Shown here: piece by piece, positions 1 to 11,772 of the stretch
Numbering within the stretch: position 1 is the first letter of the stretch
Layout of the letters: each line of letters opens with the position of its first letter
Origin: Panagrolaimus kolymaensis
Lineage: Eukaryota > Nematoda > Chromadorea > Rhabditida > Panagrolaimidae
DNA length: 64,000 nucleotides
Assembly (NCBI GenBank): GCA_028622995.1
Contig: JAJQJQ010000014.1
Coordinates: 3,968,001 to 4,032,000, forward strand
Reading direction: 5' to 3'
The notes under the pieces: generated by a model
What the model was told of the DNA's origin: nothing
What the model saw: the letters and a program-made list of their open reading frames with translations, nothing else
The model's database searches: none
Translations under genes and position numbers: made by a program

Positions 1-2
1 TT

Positions 3-167
3 GAAGAAAAAAAGGTATTAGAAAATTACAAAAATGCTTATGAAAAATATAAAGGTTTTTGGCTTAACAAAAATCCAAAACTATTAAAATCGGTGCGGCA
101 GCGTCTGTTATTTTATAGTTGGATGGCCAAGAAAAATGCGAAACAAGCTAATTTTAGGGCTATATAA
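3..167 (+). CDS. 3' end of an unidentified protein, cut by the window edge
   Basis: An open frame runs from the window edge to a TAA at 165-167 and gives about 54 residues. It is rich in Lys, Tyr and Asn, with a Trp-containing stretch and a basic end. There is no start codon inside the window, so the 5' part must lie to the left. The composition (Arg and Gln among Lys) is more protein-like than the surrounding poly-A/T sequence, but I do not recognise a family. It could be chance. Confidence 0.3.
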   Translation, partial: EEKKVLENYKNAYEKYKGFWLNKNPKLLKSVRQRLLFYSWMAKKNAKQANFRAI

Positions 168-1445
168 AATTTATTTTAATGAAAAAAAGCGAAATCACTT
201 TGTATTTTTAACAAACTCTTAACGCAACTAAAGTACTCAAAAAAAAAATTAATGGTTGTAAAAAGAAAAGCCTCATCGACACATGAGAAAAAAAAAATAC
301 ATTCATGTTATTTAGCCTACACAGTTTTTATATGTATGAAATAATTTCTATGTACCAATCAAAAGTTAGTAAATTTTATGAGAAATTATAATTATAATAT
401 TAAAAAAAAAACCAAAAACAAAGAACAAAAATTTAAATTTAATATTAAAAACTTTATTAAACTTTGTTTATTTCTACTTTGCTCATAATTTTTCTATGAG
501 TTTCCGTTGTCATTCATTTTACGAAGTTAATAGTATAGTATTGCGAAGCCATAAAATTAATAGATACATGCGAAAAATAAAAAAAAGATGTTTAATTTTA
601 CGAAAACATACGACAGATTTTTGATCGACGATTTTTAATTTTTTTAGTTCATTTTAACAATTTTCTATTAAACAATAAACTATTTTTGAACTTTAAAAAA
701 CATTTACAACTTCATTCTTTTTAATCCATCTAAAAAAAGTTTAAATTTAGATTTCTACCTTCGACCGTCAAACGTTCTAAGGCAATAAAATAGTTTTTGT
801 CATCAACACAAAATCTTCTGGGACATATTTTTAATTAAGTGTTATTTATATTAAGAAAAATAATTTTAAAGAAAAAGAAACAATAAAACAATTTTTTTAT
901 GATTTAAAAATGTTGTTTGAAAAACAAAAATATGTGAAAAAGTTTCGCAGAAATGATGCTTAATTTTTGGGTATTAAACCATAAAAAATCTTTTTTAAAA
1001 GAAGTAAACATTTTTACCATCGAAGCATCCATCGACTTTCTAACGTCAGCCATAAACATTCTGAAAAAATTAGCTCATGGAGCTCAAAAGAAAAAGAGGT
1101 GAGTTGTTGTTGAAAAATTTTATTTAGAAATTAACAAATACATATTTTATATTTTTATTTTATTTTTTTCCATTTTCGCACGAATATAAATTTATAACAT
1201 AAAAAAAAGTTGTTTTATAGTCAAAAAACAAAAAATGTGCTTTGTGATTAGTTTTGAGTATCGAACACTTTCCAGAAATCAAGCTAGGCGCTAACAAAAA
1301 AAGAATGCATCACGTTTTTGCCATGTTTTATTGGAACTTTTTTTATTATTTTAGGCAGGAATCCTTTCACTTTTTTTTTAATGAAAAATTTACTTTCATA
1401 TCAATAAAAAAGCTTAGCAGATGTCAAAAGAAAACAGGAAGAATA
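168..1445. other. AT-rich intergenic sequence
   Basis: I see only A/T-rich sequence with homopolymer runs. A short open frame at 1254-1457 has no recognisable content and runs into the receptor relic that follows. Confidence 0.5.
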
Positions 1446-1787
1446 GAAAAATCTTGAGTAAACAACTCAATAAAGCTTTAACTATTCAAGTAAGCTTTTA
1501 ATGTGTTAATCCTCGTTTTACTATAATTCCCGCAAATTTCTTAGGCCATATGTCCTTTGATTATCGGAAATATCCCATTAGTATGTATAACTTTGGCTTG
1601 CATTTTTAATATTGATGATCAAAGAATAACTCAATGTTTATCATTTTTTCTTGGTTGGATTTCAGTTGTTCATCCTATTGCCGCGATAACAATTATCACT
1701 CCATATCGGCTAAGAGTAAAAGAAATTATCGGGCTGAATAAGAAAACTTCTTCGCAAATTATAATTATCCCAGCAACCAAAATATAA
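1446..1787 (+). pseudogene. Truncated serpentine receptor (last two exons only)
   Basis: The end of this stretch matches the last exons of the intact receptors at 6164-7425 and 17612-18860. The end of exon 4 (about 1448-1489, encoding LSKQLNKAL) is followed by a GT-AG intron (1490-1544) and a full final exon (1545-1787). That exon encodes TM6-TM7, with a FFLGW motif and the ITPYR motif of Str/Srd-type chemoreceptors. Exons 1-3 and most of exon 4 are absent: the preceding 400 bp show no receptor coding. The final exon itself is open to its TAA, so decay is by truncation and not by point mutation. It is closest to the exon of the 6164 gene and is probably a leftover of a tandem duplication. It is unlikely to make a working receptor. 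Confidence 0.8.
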
Positions 1788-3186
1788 ACAAAGAATGACT
1801 CAAAAACTATTATTATCGCAAATATATAATCTCTAAAAATTCATTAAGAAATTAAAATCCCTTGTAAATTCGTTAATTATTGTTACAAATACAAATTTAT
1901 ATTTATGGAATAAAAAATATAGTGGAAACTCATTTTTAAAATATTAGACGGTAGAATTTAAAAAAATTCGACTAATGCATTTTTTTAGTTTTAATTTATA
2001 ATGTTACTAATTATACAAGGACTTTCTCGCCCAATAAGGTCCCAAAAATGATTACAGTATGTATTTTAAAAAATTTCATAATCTTTCCTCCAGATGTTTT
2101 ATAAGTACTTCTTTCTTCTTTTTTTGTATTACTGTATAAATAATTTTTGCACTCTATATGCATTCATTTAGAAGACCAACCATTAAATTTATATATGTAC
2201 TTTAAGACACAAAAAAACATAATAAATAATGAGAGATTTGTTATTCACTTAAAAATCATTAACTAAAGACAATTATTGTATTAATTATTGCGAAAAGTTT
2301 TATTCTTAAACTATAATGGTTTTACGATCTAATTATTAAATAACGAAAGAAAGAGAAAAAAAAGAGATTTCTAACTTGAAATTAAGACTATTTTATGTTT
2401 TTCTTTTTTTTGGCTGGATCTCCTCTGTCTGTTGTACATCCAATTGCTGCTCAATTTTGTAAATTTTATTTTCATGAAGGAAAACCGAGATGCTTACCAA
2501 GTTTTTGTTTTTGTTTCTTGACTTTTGAAAGAAAAAAAAATCGTTGAAAATTCAAAAAATATCCCTCTTAAAAATGACTCATTTTCAACAAAAAAAAAGA
2601 TTTATTTCATTATTTTCTTTATAAAAAAAAAGAATGTCATCGGTCATTAGTTTTATATTTATTTTTTGTTTCAAAGCGGTAGAAGCGCTTGAGAAAAAAT
2701 TCACTTAAAAAAGACCTCCATTATTTTATGTGGGCGAAAAATGAATAAATGAAAATACATACATTAGCTTGGTACAAATTATGTCAACGTAACATTAATA
2801 GACTTTTTCAAGTTTATAAACTCCACAAGTAAACAACATTGATATGAGGGCACACACATGCAATTAGTAATGCTGTTGGTAAATGCGTATGTACAAAATT
2901 TTCAAAGATAGAATGCTGTAAACAAAAAATAAACTTAGTGCAACCAAACTCGAACGCGATAGTAAATAGCGAAAGATCGATAGCAGATAACAAACAAGTC
3001 CAATAAGTTTAGATGTCAACAATAAACGTAAACAAATATTCAAAAATATATTGCGTAAATCGGTCACAAATAAAGAACAAAAAATACATAAGAAATCAAA
3101 ACTAATACATATATGTAAACTATATAACACAAAGATAAAACCAAAGCACATCATCATAATTAATATTAAAGGATTTCACTTTCTTT
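1788..3186. other. Intergenic, with a decayed receptor relic near 2391-2450
   Basis: Mostly A/T-rich. At 2391-2450 the sequence can be read as a degraded version of the receptor TM7 exon (GWIS, then VVHPIAA after a 7-base insertion). The ORF on the minus strand at 2864-3157 is only Leu/Ile/Phe-rich and lies in the likely 3' flank of the TSPO-like gene. Confidence 0.4.
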
Positions 3187-3960
3187 TTAAGCATTCAATT
3201 CATAAAGTTTGAAATGATAAAGACCAGCAAAGATTGTCCAACCAACAAATGGAAGAGAGCATAAGAAGGCAGTGTTGTCGATTTGAGAAAAAGCTAATGC
3301 AAAGGCAACAGCAGTACCAGCGATACCAATCTTGGTGTAAGACACCTATAAAAATTATCATTAAATCATGAAAGATACTAAAAAGTTCTTACCATTTGAT
3401 AATCTTTACGGATTATAAAACGACGAGAAATAATTAAAAGAGCCATACATGAACCATATAAAGTTAAAGCCACTTTAGAGTTGGTAGTCATCATGCCTAA
3501 AACAAAAATAAAGTAATGTAATGTTAAAGCAATATAAAAGCTTACCAGCACTGTTCTTGAAGATACGATAGCTTGCATAACCAAGAGGTGTAAGAGATAC
3601 AAATGCATTAGCAGCATAAAGGCCGGTTAGACAACGAGCAGCAACGCGTGGACAAGAAGGGCATCTGCACCCTTGACCCCATCTAGGTCTCTTTGATTGC
3701 TATAAAATGATAATAAAAGCCATAAATAATGCTAACAAATGCGAACATACTTTGAAGTATTGAGCTAAAGCTCCATTTTCTTGTGCAGCAGAGCGGCTAA
3801 TTGAAGTACCAATACCAATGGGAATCTAAAAAGTTATAACATCATTAAAAGAAAAAGAAGATTATGAAAATAAACTTACAATTGACGAAATAACAATTTT
3901 ACCCCATTCTCGATTAGTCCAATCATATAAAATATCAGATGCGATTAAGAATGCTGTCAT
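3187..3960 (-). CDS. TSPO/MBR-family translocator protein
   Basis: Five exons (3960-3880, 3825-3751, 3699-3546, 3496-3393, 3345-3187) join in frame to 190 residues. Hydrophobic segments and short motifs align with the five-helix TspO/peripheral benzodiazepine receptor family: a first helix, then KRPRW (compare KPSW), a GYASYRIFK block at the end of helix 2, LTLYGSCMAL in helix 3, and a C-terminal FSQIDNTAF...LPFVGW...LYHFKLYELN block like the family's last two helices. TSPO binds cholesterol and porphyrins in the outer mitochondrial membrane or ER. The start was chosen at 3960 because it lies about 18 residues before helix 1. An upstream in-frame exon from an ATG at 4189 is possible. Length is close to the usual 160-190. 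Lineage: animals carry one or a few copies. The family call is by eye. Confidence 0.68.
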
Positions 3961-4551
3961 GTTGAGAATAAGTAAGTAACAAAGAGCTGAAAGAAAAATA
4001 ACATATCGTTAAAAAATGGTTTAAAGGATAAAAGCGCGAGAGAGAGAAAAAATTGATAAAATTCACACTTTGATTTACTCCAAGGTAATAATTTAAATCA
4101 GTTATAACAACCCATAAAACGAACAAAAACGAAAGCAAAAAAACTTGAAAATGATTTTGAAAGGCCGAAAAAGCTGTTGCAACTTGCATGTAAATAACAT
4201 TGGCTAACTGTGTTTCAATGGAGTTTTTAGGAATGAGCTATTTTACAACAGTAAATGCTTTACAAAATACATACAAAATTTATCAAAGCTTTTATTTTTT
4301 CATCCACATTTTTAATTTTTAATGCATACACAAGAACTTTGAGGTCCACCTTCGGTGGTTCCACATAACTTTTATTTAGGTAAACATAAACGCTTTTCGA
4401 AAACTAACAGAAAAAATTTCATTCACAAAAATAGAGTTAGGCAATTTTTTTTTGTTTTGGAAAATGTGGATATTTAAAGAATAAAATTTTATGGTTTATT
4501 GATAAAGAATAGTAAAAGAAATAGATGAGAAATAAAATAAAAAATGTGACA
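3961..4551. other. Possible 5' exon of the TSPO-like gene, then intergenic
   Basis: A minus-strand frame at 4189-4071 is strongly hydrophobic. It could be a 5' exon joining to the acceptor just upstream of the chosen TSPO-like start (intron from about 4070). Otherwise the sequence is A/T-rich with no gene seen. Confidence 0.25.
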
Positions 4552-5088
4552 CTAGGTGGACTTTGTTTGTTTGATAAATTTCATAACCATGCCAACAGCA
4601 ATTTCCAAAGAATCCGGATAAAAATCATCTCGTTCACAATCTTTATATTCAGGTAAAAGGCCGTCTAAAAAGTGAATGATTGCAATTTCTTCTCGATATT
4701 CTTCTTCTTTAATAAATCCATAAGCTTTTTCAACAAATTCTCGAACAAAAACACTCCACATAATAACCGATTCATCTGGATTTTGTTTTCGGCTTAATAA
4801 AATATTAGCATTTTGACGGCAAAGGTGTTTATTGAAAGTGTATGCTTGTCGCAAATATCCTATCATTTCGCCATAAGTAATGCAGATATTCTTTGCAATA
4901 ACTGATTGATACGTAATTAATGTATCTTTAGTGAGACATCCAAACATTTCAGTTAGACGCTTTTGACTATCGTAATTGTAGGCATTGCAATAACACGTAT
5001 ATTCGTTAAAAAATATTTCAAAACTACGGCTATCAGATTTTCCTTCAAATGGAGCAATGGTAATATTGAAACCTTTTGAAGATTGCAT
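4552..5088 (-). CDS. Retrotransposon gag-like protein, stand-alone
   Basis: A single-exon ORF of 178 residues. It begins with an IAPFEGKSD motif followed by a helical region with spaced Trp/Tyr/Phe, a layout typical of the N-terminal part of Gag in LTR retroelements (PF-x-G-x-D, then FF, an L-T-GCL block and a YGEM block). The ATG lies directly behind a polypyrimidine-AG acceptor, as expected for a trans-spliced or 5'-UTR-spliced mRNA. No protease, reverse transcriptase, integrase, LTR or zinc knuckle is seen on either side. It is therefore either a fragment of a lost element that has stayed open by chance or a host-recruited gag. The C-terminus is short, ending in a Lys/Gln tail. The gag assignment rests on motif resemblance only. 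Confidence 0.5.
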   Translation of the reverse strand: MQSSKGFNITIAPFEGKSDSRSFEIFFNEYTCYCNAYNYDSQKRLTEMFGCLTKDTLITYQSVIAKNICITYGEMIGYLRQAYTFNKHLCRQNANILLSRKQNPDESVIMWSVFVREFVEKAYGFIKEEEYREEIAIIHFLDGLLPEYKDCERDDFYPDSLEIAVGMVMKFIKQTKST

Positions 5089-5712
5089 TCTAAAAAAAAG
5101 ATTTCAAGGTTAATTTAATAATTCAAATTTAAAATCACGGGAATGGAAAAAGTTTTTTTTAAATATTGAATTATCTCTTTTTTTACCAAGCAGAGCTTAC
5201 TAACTGTCTTTTTTTAGAAAACTTATACTAACTGATTTGTGAAAAGATTTAGATTTTTAAAAAATGGAAAATTATAAAAATATTCAAAAGAAGAAAAAAA
5301 ATTGATATAAACTAAACAACGAAAAAGAAAAGATAAAAAATGATTTCGAGACATCTGGAAATACATATTTTTCTAAATACCATAAAAATAACCTTTGGGC
5401 AATATTAATATTTGCGGAATTAATTTCTTCTTCTTCTTTTTCTTTCTCAATAATAATAAATATTTGCAAGGTCAAATCATAAAATAAAAAACAACAACAA
5501 CAATCAAAAACTTTATAATAATATTTTTTCATAGTCTCATCCATCCATTTAATAATTTTTATCTTTTGTCATTCCCATGTATTACAACTCCTACATATGA
5601 ATATTTAAATTTACCTTTCTTTTATGCTTTGTATCTCTTCGTTTTTACAATACTTAGCTTTATTATTTTCCCTGTATATTTTTTTAAGCTGATTTTTTCG
5701 TGCGTATTTATC
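5089..5712. other. AT-rich intergenic sequence
   Basis: Low-complexity sequence, including a GAA/TTC-rich tract near 5420-5450. The minus-strand ORF here (5284-5544) is simple sequence. Confidence 0.5.
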
Positions 5713-6163
5713 TCTAAAATAATTCATTAATAAAACCTATGAGGTAATTAAAAAATTGATTCTTTTTTAAAAGTAAAATTTAATCATGTATAAAGCAAAC
5801 AAAGAGCAAGACCCTTAATTACTTGAAAAAATTAATTTGTCTTCTGACATAATTGCCCTTTTTTAAATGGACAAAACAAATGCCCTCTAAAGTCTTATTA
5901 TTAACGAGATATTAATTAAAAAAATAATAAAGAAGAGACTTGTTACTCGCTTTAAAACTTCAACGACAAAATTAATTAACGATAAAACTTTTAAAACTAA
6001 CTTTTTTATAACTATAATACAATTCTCCTTTCTATTAACTCTTTAGAAAATTCTTAATTATTTTGAGAAATAATTAAGAAAAAAAGGAATAAATCATTCT
6101 AGTCATTAAGTAACAGACGAAAAAAATTAATTTTCCATTTTAAAGTTTTTTGCCTTGAAAATT
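5713..6163 (+). promoter_or_regulatory. Upstream block shared by two receptor paralogs
   Basis: Starting near an ATCTCTAAAATAATTCATTA stretch and a CCTATGAGG motif (about 5730-5745), this block resembles the reverse complement of 19306-18861 upstream of the minus-strand receptor. The two upstream regions share several interrupted matches, including TTTAATCA-GTATAAAG. This may be retained promoter sequence or simply the extent of the duplication. Confidence 0.4.
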
Positions 6164-7425
6164 ATGACGCTCTTATTGAAACTCATTCAATATAACGATA
6201 TCGCTGCAACTTCGATAGCAATTTTCGGCAATTTACTTTTATTATTTCTTGTAAAATCTGTGAAAAAAGTTGCAATAAAGAATATTAGTGTAACACTTGT
6301 TCCAAATTCTTTGTTTGATTTGATGACTGCTTTTATAACTTTATTAACACAACCGGTAAGTGGGCGCTGCTTTTCAAATCCCTAAGGAGACAATCTAAAT
6401 TAAAAAAAAAATAATTTTTTTTCCAGCAATTTCTTGTAATCGAAAAATATGTGTATATCGTTAATGGAAGTCCTTTACACCATTTTGGGTTTACTGTAGG
6501 AAATATTTTAATGTGGTTTTATGGAGCAGTTGTGGTTACTACACTGAGCGCAGTTTATATTCCATTTTGTATTAGATATTTAATTATTTGTAGGCACGTT
6601 AAACAAATTTTAAAATTTATAATAATTTTATATTTTTTGTTGTTATTTTAGAAATATTAAGATTAAAGCAAAGCAAATTGTTCTCCTTTATTGTTGCATG
6701 CTTTTACTTTTTATAATTGTTTTGGTCTTGATTATAAGAAGCTATCCTATAAAGGATTACGATAACAGCGCTTTAATGAATAATTTTTGGCTTGATGAAT
6801 TTCCTAATGGACCAGTATTTATTTCTGTTAACATAGTAAGTAAAAAATAATAATGGTTTTTTAAAACTAAATATTTTAAATCTCAAAAAAATTTTTTTTA
6901 GAAAGATCCATCATTCTTACATATGTGTGCAGCTATGTGTTTAACTGTATCATTTAGCTATGGATTAGTTGTTTTCTTCAGTTTTAAAATGCTTAAAAAA
7001 TTGAAAACCCATAATTTTACTAGCTTGAAAACAAAAATTTTGAGTAAACAGCTCAATAAAGCTTTGTCAATTCAAGTAAGATTTTCGACTAATCCATAAG
7101 CCTTTATAATACTATAAAATGTTTTTAGGCAATTTGCCCTTTAATTATCGGAAATATTCCATTTTTTTGTATAGTTTTTGTTCTCATTTTTAATGTTGAA
7201 GACATCAGAATTCCATTATGTTTATCGTTTCCTCTTGGTTGGATTCCCGTTGTTAATCCTATAGCTGCTATTTTTATAATTACTCCATATAGGCAAAGAG
7301 TAAAAGAAATTATAGGATTTAAGAAAAAAATTCAATCCAATGTAATCCATGGAACAATAATTTCTACGCTCAATGATTCTAAAACCAAAAATGCTGCAAT
7401 TCCTTCTTTTTTTACCGTTCATTAA
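6164..7425 (+). CDS. Serpentine chemoreceptor (Str/Srd-like 7TM GPCR)
   Basis: Five exons (6164-6355, 6427-6593, 6652-6835, 6902-7075, 7129-7425) join in frame to 337 residues. Exon lengths 192/167/184/174 are identical to the paralog at 17612-18860. The protein is strongly hydrophobic. TM1 carries the GN-LLL-FLV pattern, CIRYLIICR follows TM3, a LSKQLNKAL loop precedes TM6, and P-GW-VVNP-A then TPYR close TM7, as in nematode Str-superfamily odorant receptors. Intron 2 begins with GC (AG/GCACGT), and the reading frame demands this donor. The ATG at 6164 is chosen because it matches the paralog start. The receptor would act in the ciliary membrane of chemosensory neurons through a G protein; the ligand is unknown. 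Confidence 0.85.
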
Positions 7426-8415
7426 ATACATTTAAATAAAATTCCGATAAATGTCCTAAATTTTAACGATGAAAATTTTTGTCTTAAATTTTTGTTGATA
7501 GTATTACACATGGAATAAAAATATCTTAGTAGATAAGTTCCAAAAATAGCTTCTATACTGAAAGCCATATCACTTCTGAAATTAGAATGTAAACTATTAC
7601 CGCAATTTTAGCTTTCCCAAATTGTCGGATTAAAAAAATTAAATTGTTTCTTGTTTCAAAATTATTTTTTTTGGAAGTAAATTAAAAATTAAATTTTTGC
7701 TCAATAAATTTTATCCATTTACATAGATTAATAATTGTTGCAAAAAGAAATAATCAAGGTGAGCAAATAACATAAAAAATAGAGCCAAAAAAATCATTGA
7801 AACTATGAGGAAAAAACGTGTCAAAAATACAGTAAACAATAATACCGGAACATAATTTTATGCAAAATACAAACATGCATCGAAGTTCACAATTAAATTC
7901 CTTTTTTTCTTCTTCAATTTTATTATGCATGCACTTTTTCATCTTTTTTTTGTTTTACAACAAATAAAAAAAATGTGACTTCCCTATTATGTATTATTTG
8001 TTTGGTTGTGAATTGAATACAATTTTTTAATTTTATTTCCATAAATTTTCCGATTCTTTTGTTTCAAAGCAAAATAATTTTTGTTGTAACCTATGTCTTT
8101 CTTTCTTTTCTCTCTATCGTTGAATATTTATTTGATTATTTGATTCTTTTTGTTCTTGTTGTTGTAAGTCTCTTTTTTGTGGATGGATAGACAACGACGG
8201 GTGTGTGGGGGCAGACTTAATAAAAAAAAAATTTATATTGTCGATTATTGTGTTTTGGAATTAATTACAATAAAACATACATGGATGTTCTTTTTCGCTA
8301 CAAAAAAAACCACTCACAAAAGCTGTTTAAATCTTATAAGTACACGTGACAAAACCATTCGTTGATCAAATATGAATGAAACAACTTATGCAAATGTTAA
8401 AGACTTATTTGTTGG
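7426..8415. other. Intergenic, no gene seen
   Basis: A/T-rich. Small ORFs at 7754-7942 and 8177-8365 lack introns, signal peptides or recognisable motifs. Confidence 0.5.
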
Positions 8416-8424
8416 TATATAAAG
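8416..8424 (+). promoter_or_regulatory. TATA box of the peptidase-vWA gene
   Basis: TATATAAAG lies 62 bp upstream of the ATG at 8486, a spacing seen again at other secreted-protein genes in this window. Confidence 0.55.
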
Positions 8425-8485
8425 GAATCAAAGTGTTCTGAAAAAGTCATAAATTTTCTTGTAGCAAAGTTGAGTTGCAACAAAT

Positions 8486-11400
8486 ATGGGTTCTTGGTGG
8501 TTTTACAATTGTTGTTTGATTTTAACAACTTCACTTCTTTTGACAAGCGGAGTTTTTGGGAATGAAACCCTTGAAATTATTGATGATGATATGACTGGAT
8601 TTAATGAATTGGTGGATAAATTAAATTTAAAATTTACTAGCGCCAAAGATTTTATTAATCGTCTCAATAATTATCATCAAAATCTCAATAAAGTTCAAGA
8701 TTTCCAACAAAAATATCCTGGAGCAACTTTTGCACTAAATAAATTTGCTTTATGGACCAAAGATGAATTACGCCAAGTAAGTTAAATTCTTTAGTTTTGT
8801 AAAAGTAATAATAACCTTAAAAATATTTAGTTCCTCAATTATACCATAAAAGCCCAAAACCCTGAAGATCATTTAAGAAGCAAACGAAGTGCCCTTGATT
8901 TCACTTGGGAAGATACTGTTCCAGCAAGCTTTGATTTCCGAGATTATAATAAAGTCACTCCCATCAAAGATCAAGGTCAATGTGGTGCATGTTGGGCTTT
9001 TACTGCGATAGCCACAGTGGAATCTCAATATCTTCTCCACTATAATCAAACCCTAGATTTATCTGAACAAAAATTAGTTTCATGTGATACAAGTTGGAAT
9101 ATGGGTTGCGGAGGTGGAAATCCAGGTGTAGCATATCAATATATAGAATCCACAGGTGTTCCACTTGAAACATGTTTGCCTTATGAAGCAACGGATCAAA
9201 ATGCAGTTGATTGTCAATCATGTACTTCACCCATATATCACGTTGATGGATATCGATATTTTGGAACTGATGAAACTCAATTTCCCACATATCTTTATAA
9301 TTGGGGTCCAGCAGCTATGGCTTTTTATGTTCCTGAAGCTTTCATGTATTATCAAAGTGGAATCTTAGATGCTCCTTCAACCGATTGTAATTCAACTAAT
9401 AATGTGGGTGGACATGCTGTGACAATTATTGGATATACAGCTGATTATTGGATTATTAAAAATAGTTGGGGACCATATTGGGGTGAAAATGGTTTTGTTC
9501 GAATTAAACGTGGCGTTAATTTTTGTAGTATGACTATGGATGTTTCTGCACCGTATATTAATTCTCCAACCACAGTTAATCCCGCGGCAACAACCACTCC
9601 TCCTCCAACTACAAAAGCAACAACTCCATTAATTACTACCACCGGCCCAGTGCAACCTATAAATTGTGCAGGTGCAATAGATTTAGTTTTTGTTATTGAT
9701 GGATCTGATACTATGACTGCAACTCGATTTACTACAATAAAATCTCAATTAGCCTCCGCTATTACACAAGCTGGAATTGTTTGGGGTGATAATGTAAGTG
9801 GATTAAACTCGAAAAATGTTTAGTTAATACATACTTCGCCTTTTAGAGTGCTCATGTTGGTATTGTTATTTCCACGGGATTAATGGTAAATGGAGCAACA
9901 ACTCCATATCGTCAAGTTGATTTAAACGGTTGTGAATACTATGCAACTAGCTGCACACCAACTGTTAATTCTACAGCTACACTTATTTCAAATATCAATA
10001 ATATGCAATTCCATGGTGGCAAAAATAATATTGCTTTGAGCATGAGTGAAACCCTTACTGGTGAATATGATGGCTTACCAGATTCTTGGTATGTTTTTGG
10101 CAGCCCATTTTGGGGTTCAGCTGGTGATCGTCCAAATGTACCAAATGTTATGATTGTTATTAGTGGAAATGATACAAGTGATGTAGCAACAGCAAGAAGC
10201 TCATTATCCTCACAAAATGTTCAAATTGTTTCCATTGGATTTTCTGATTTGCCAACGACCCAATTACAAGCAATTTCTGGTAATCCTTCATTATCATTTA
10301 CAACAACAGGCTCAGATTTGGCTTCCATAATCACAAACGTTTGCTCATTAACTCCATCACCAACACCTTCACAACCAGCAACAACTACACCTAATCCAAC
10401 AACAACTCCACCAGCAACTACAACCAAGGCTACAACTACAATGCCACCACCAACTACTACCAAAGCTGCAGCTACGACTACTTTTAATCCAATTATTACA
10501 ACAACTATGAACCCCTCAACTACACATTCAGGACCCGTAAATTGTGCAGGTGCAATCGATTTAGTTTTCGTTGTTGATGGATCTGATACTATGACTGCAA
10601 CTCGATTTGCTACGGTTAAATCTCAATTAGCTTCCGCTATTACTCAATCAGGATTGGTTTGGGGTGATAATGTAAGTAATTTGCTTGTTATATAAATCAC
10701 TCTAAATACAAAGTTTTAGAACGCCCATATTGGTATCGTCATTTCCACAGGATTAATGGTAAATGGCCCAACAACACCTTATCGCCATCTTGATTTAAGT
10801 GGATGTCAATATTATGCTGATAGTTGCACTCCTACTGTAACTTCAACAGCTACTTTAATTGATGCAATCAATAATATGCAATATTCTGGTGGTCAAAATA
10901 ATATTGCATTGAGTATGAATGAAACAATGACGGGTGAATATGAAGGTTTACCCGATTCTTGGTATGTTTTTGGCAGTCCAATTTGGGGTGCTGCTGGAGA
11001 TCGACCAAATATTCCCAATGTTATGATTGTTATCAGTGGAGTTGATTCAAGCCCTGTTGCTCCTGTTACAAATGCATTATTATCAAGAGGAGTGCAAATC
11101 TTTTCAATTGGCTTTTCTGATTTGCCAAACGCTCAACTTCAAGCAATTTCTGGAAACCCCGCGAAATCTTTTTCAACAACCGGTTCAGATTTGGCTTCAA
11201 TTATTAATGATATTTGTATTAGCATGGATGCTTCTCCTTCACCAACCGCTGATAATCCAAGCAGCTCTCTTCCATGCATCCAAGGAGGTACATGGTCGGA
11301 ATGGAGTGCAGCCACATGCAATGATACTTGTGGATTATGCGGAGTTCAAGTTCAAACTCGAACATGTCTTTCTGCAGCTCAAGGATGTCCATGCACGGGT

Positions 11401-11523
11401 GATACAATTCAATTTGGAGCTCGATGTGGAGATGCCATGTGCTCATTTCCTAAAGCAGCATGCTGCAGTAAATATGCTAAGCGTGCAGCAGTTGGTGGAA
11501 CAATCAAATGTATACCTCTTTAA
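8486..11523 (+). CDS. Secreted papain-family peptidase with two vWA domains and a TSP1-like module
   Basis: Four exons (8486-8776, 8831-9793, 9847-10671, 10720-11523) give 960 residues. Order: signal peptide (1-25); I29-type propeptide (about 33-97); dibasic SKRS before the mature enzyme; C1A cysteine peptidase (about 125-340) with oxyanion Q145, catalytic C151 (QCGACW), H292 (GGHAV) and N308 (KNSWG). Then a Thr/Pro mucin-like linker, vWA-1 (375-600, MIDAS-like DGSDT at 387-391), a second Thr/Pro linker, vWA-2 (650-870, DGSDT from 662), and a Cys-rich WSEWS TSP1-like module (879-960). All catalytic residues are present. Introns 2 and 3 fall at the same point (WGDN) of the two vWA domains, so the second arose by internal duplication. 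Papain-family enzymes normally end after the catalytic domain. The likely role is extracellular proteolysis tethered to matrix, cuticle or a microbial target. It is driven by its own TATA box. Confidence 0.88.
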
Positions 11524-11772
11524 AGACACCAATAAACAAATATAAAGAACTATCTATTTTGTTGTAATTTAAAATAAATAAATATATCAATTCACAATTT
11601 ATTTATGTAAGCCACAAAGCAAAAAAATAAAAAAATAACCTTTTTATTTTATAAAAAGATTGTTTGCTTAAATTTTTATTATAGTTTAAAAGAAAAAAAA
11701 CACCCAATATTTACATGGATTATATTAAAAAAAAATTAGATTACATATGTACAATTTTTTTGGGTTACAACT

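Noticed and set aside
2864..3157. 97-residue minus-strand ORF, strongly hydrophobic
   Set aside because: Only Leu/Ile/Phe-rich simple sequence in the 3' flank of the TSPO-like gene; no splice context or motif.
5284..5544. 86-residue minus-strand ORF
   Set aside because: Low-complexity Glu/Phe/Lys runs from TTC/GAA tracts.
9000..9290. 96-residue ORF antisense to the peptidase exon
   Set aside because: Shadow of a real exon; Leu/His/Gln bias of an antisense frame.
11027..11545. 172-residue ORF overlapping the vWA/TSP1 exon
   Set aside because: Wrong frame of a well-supported exon.
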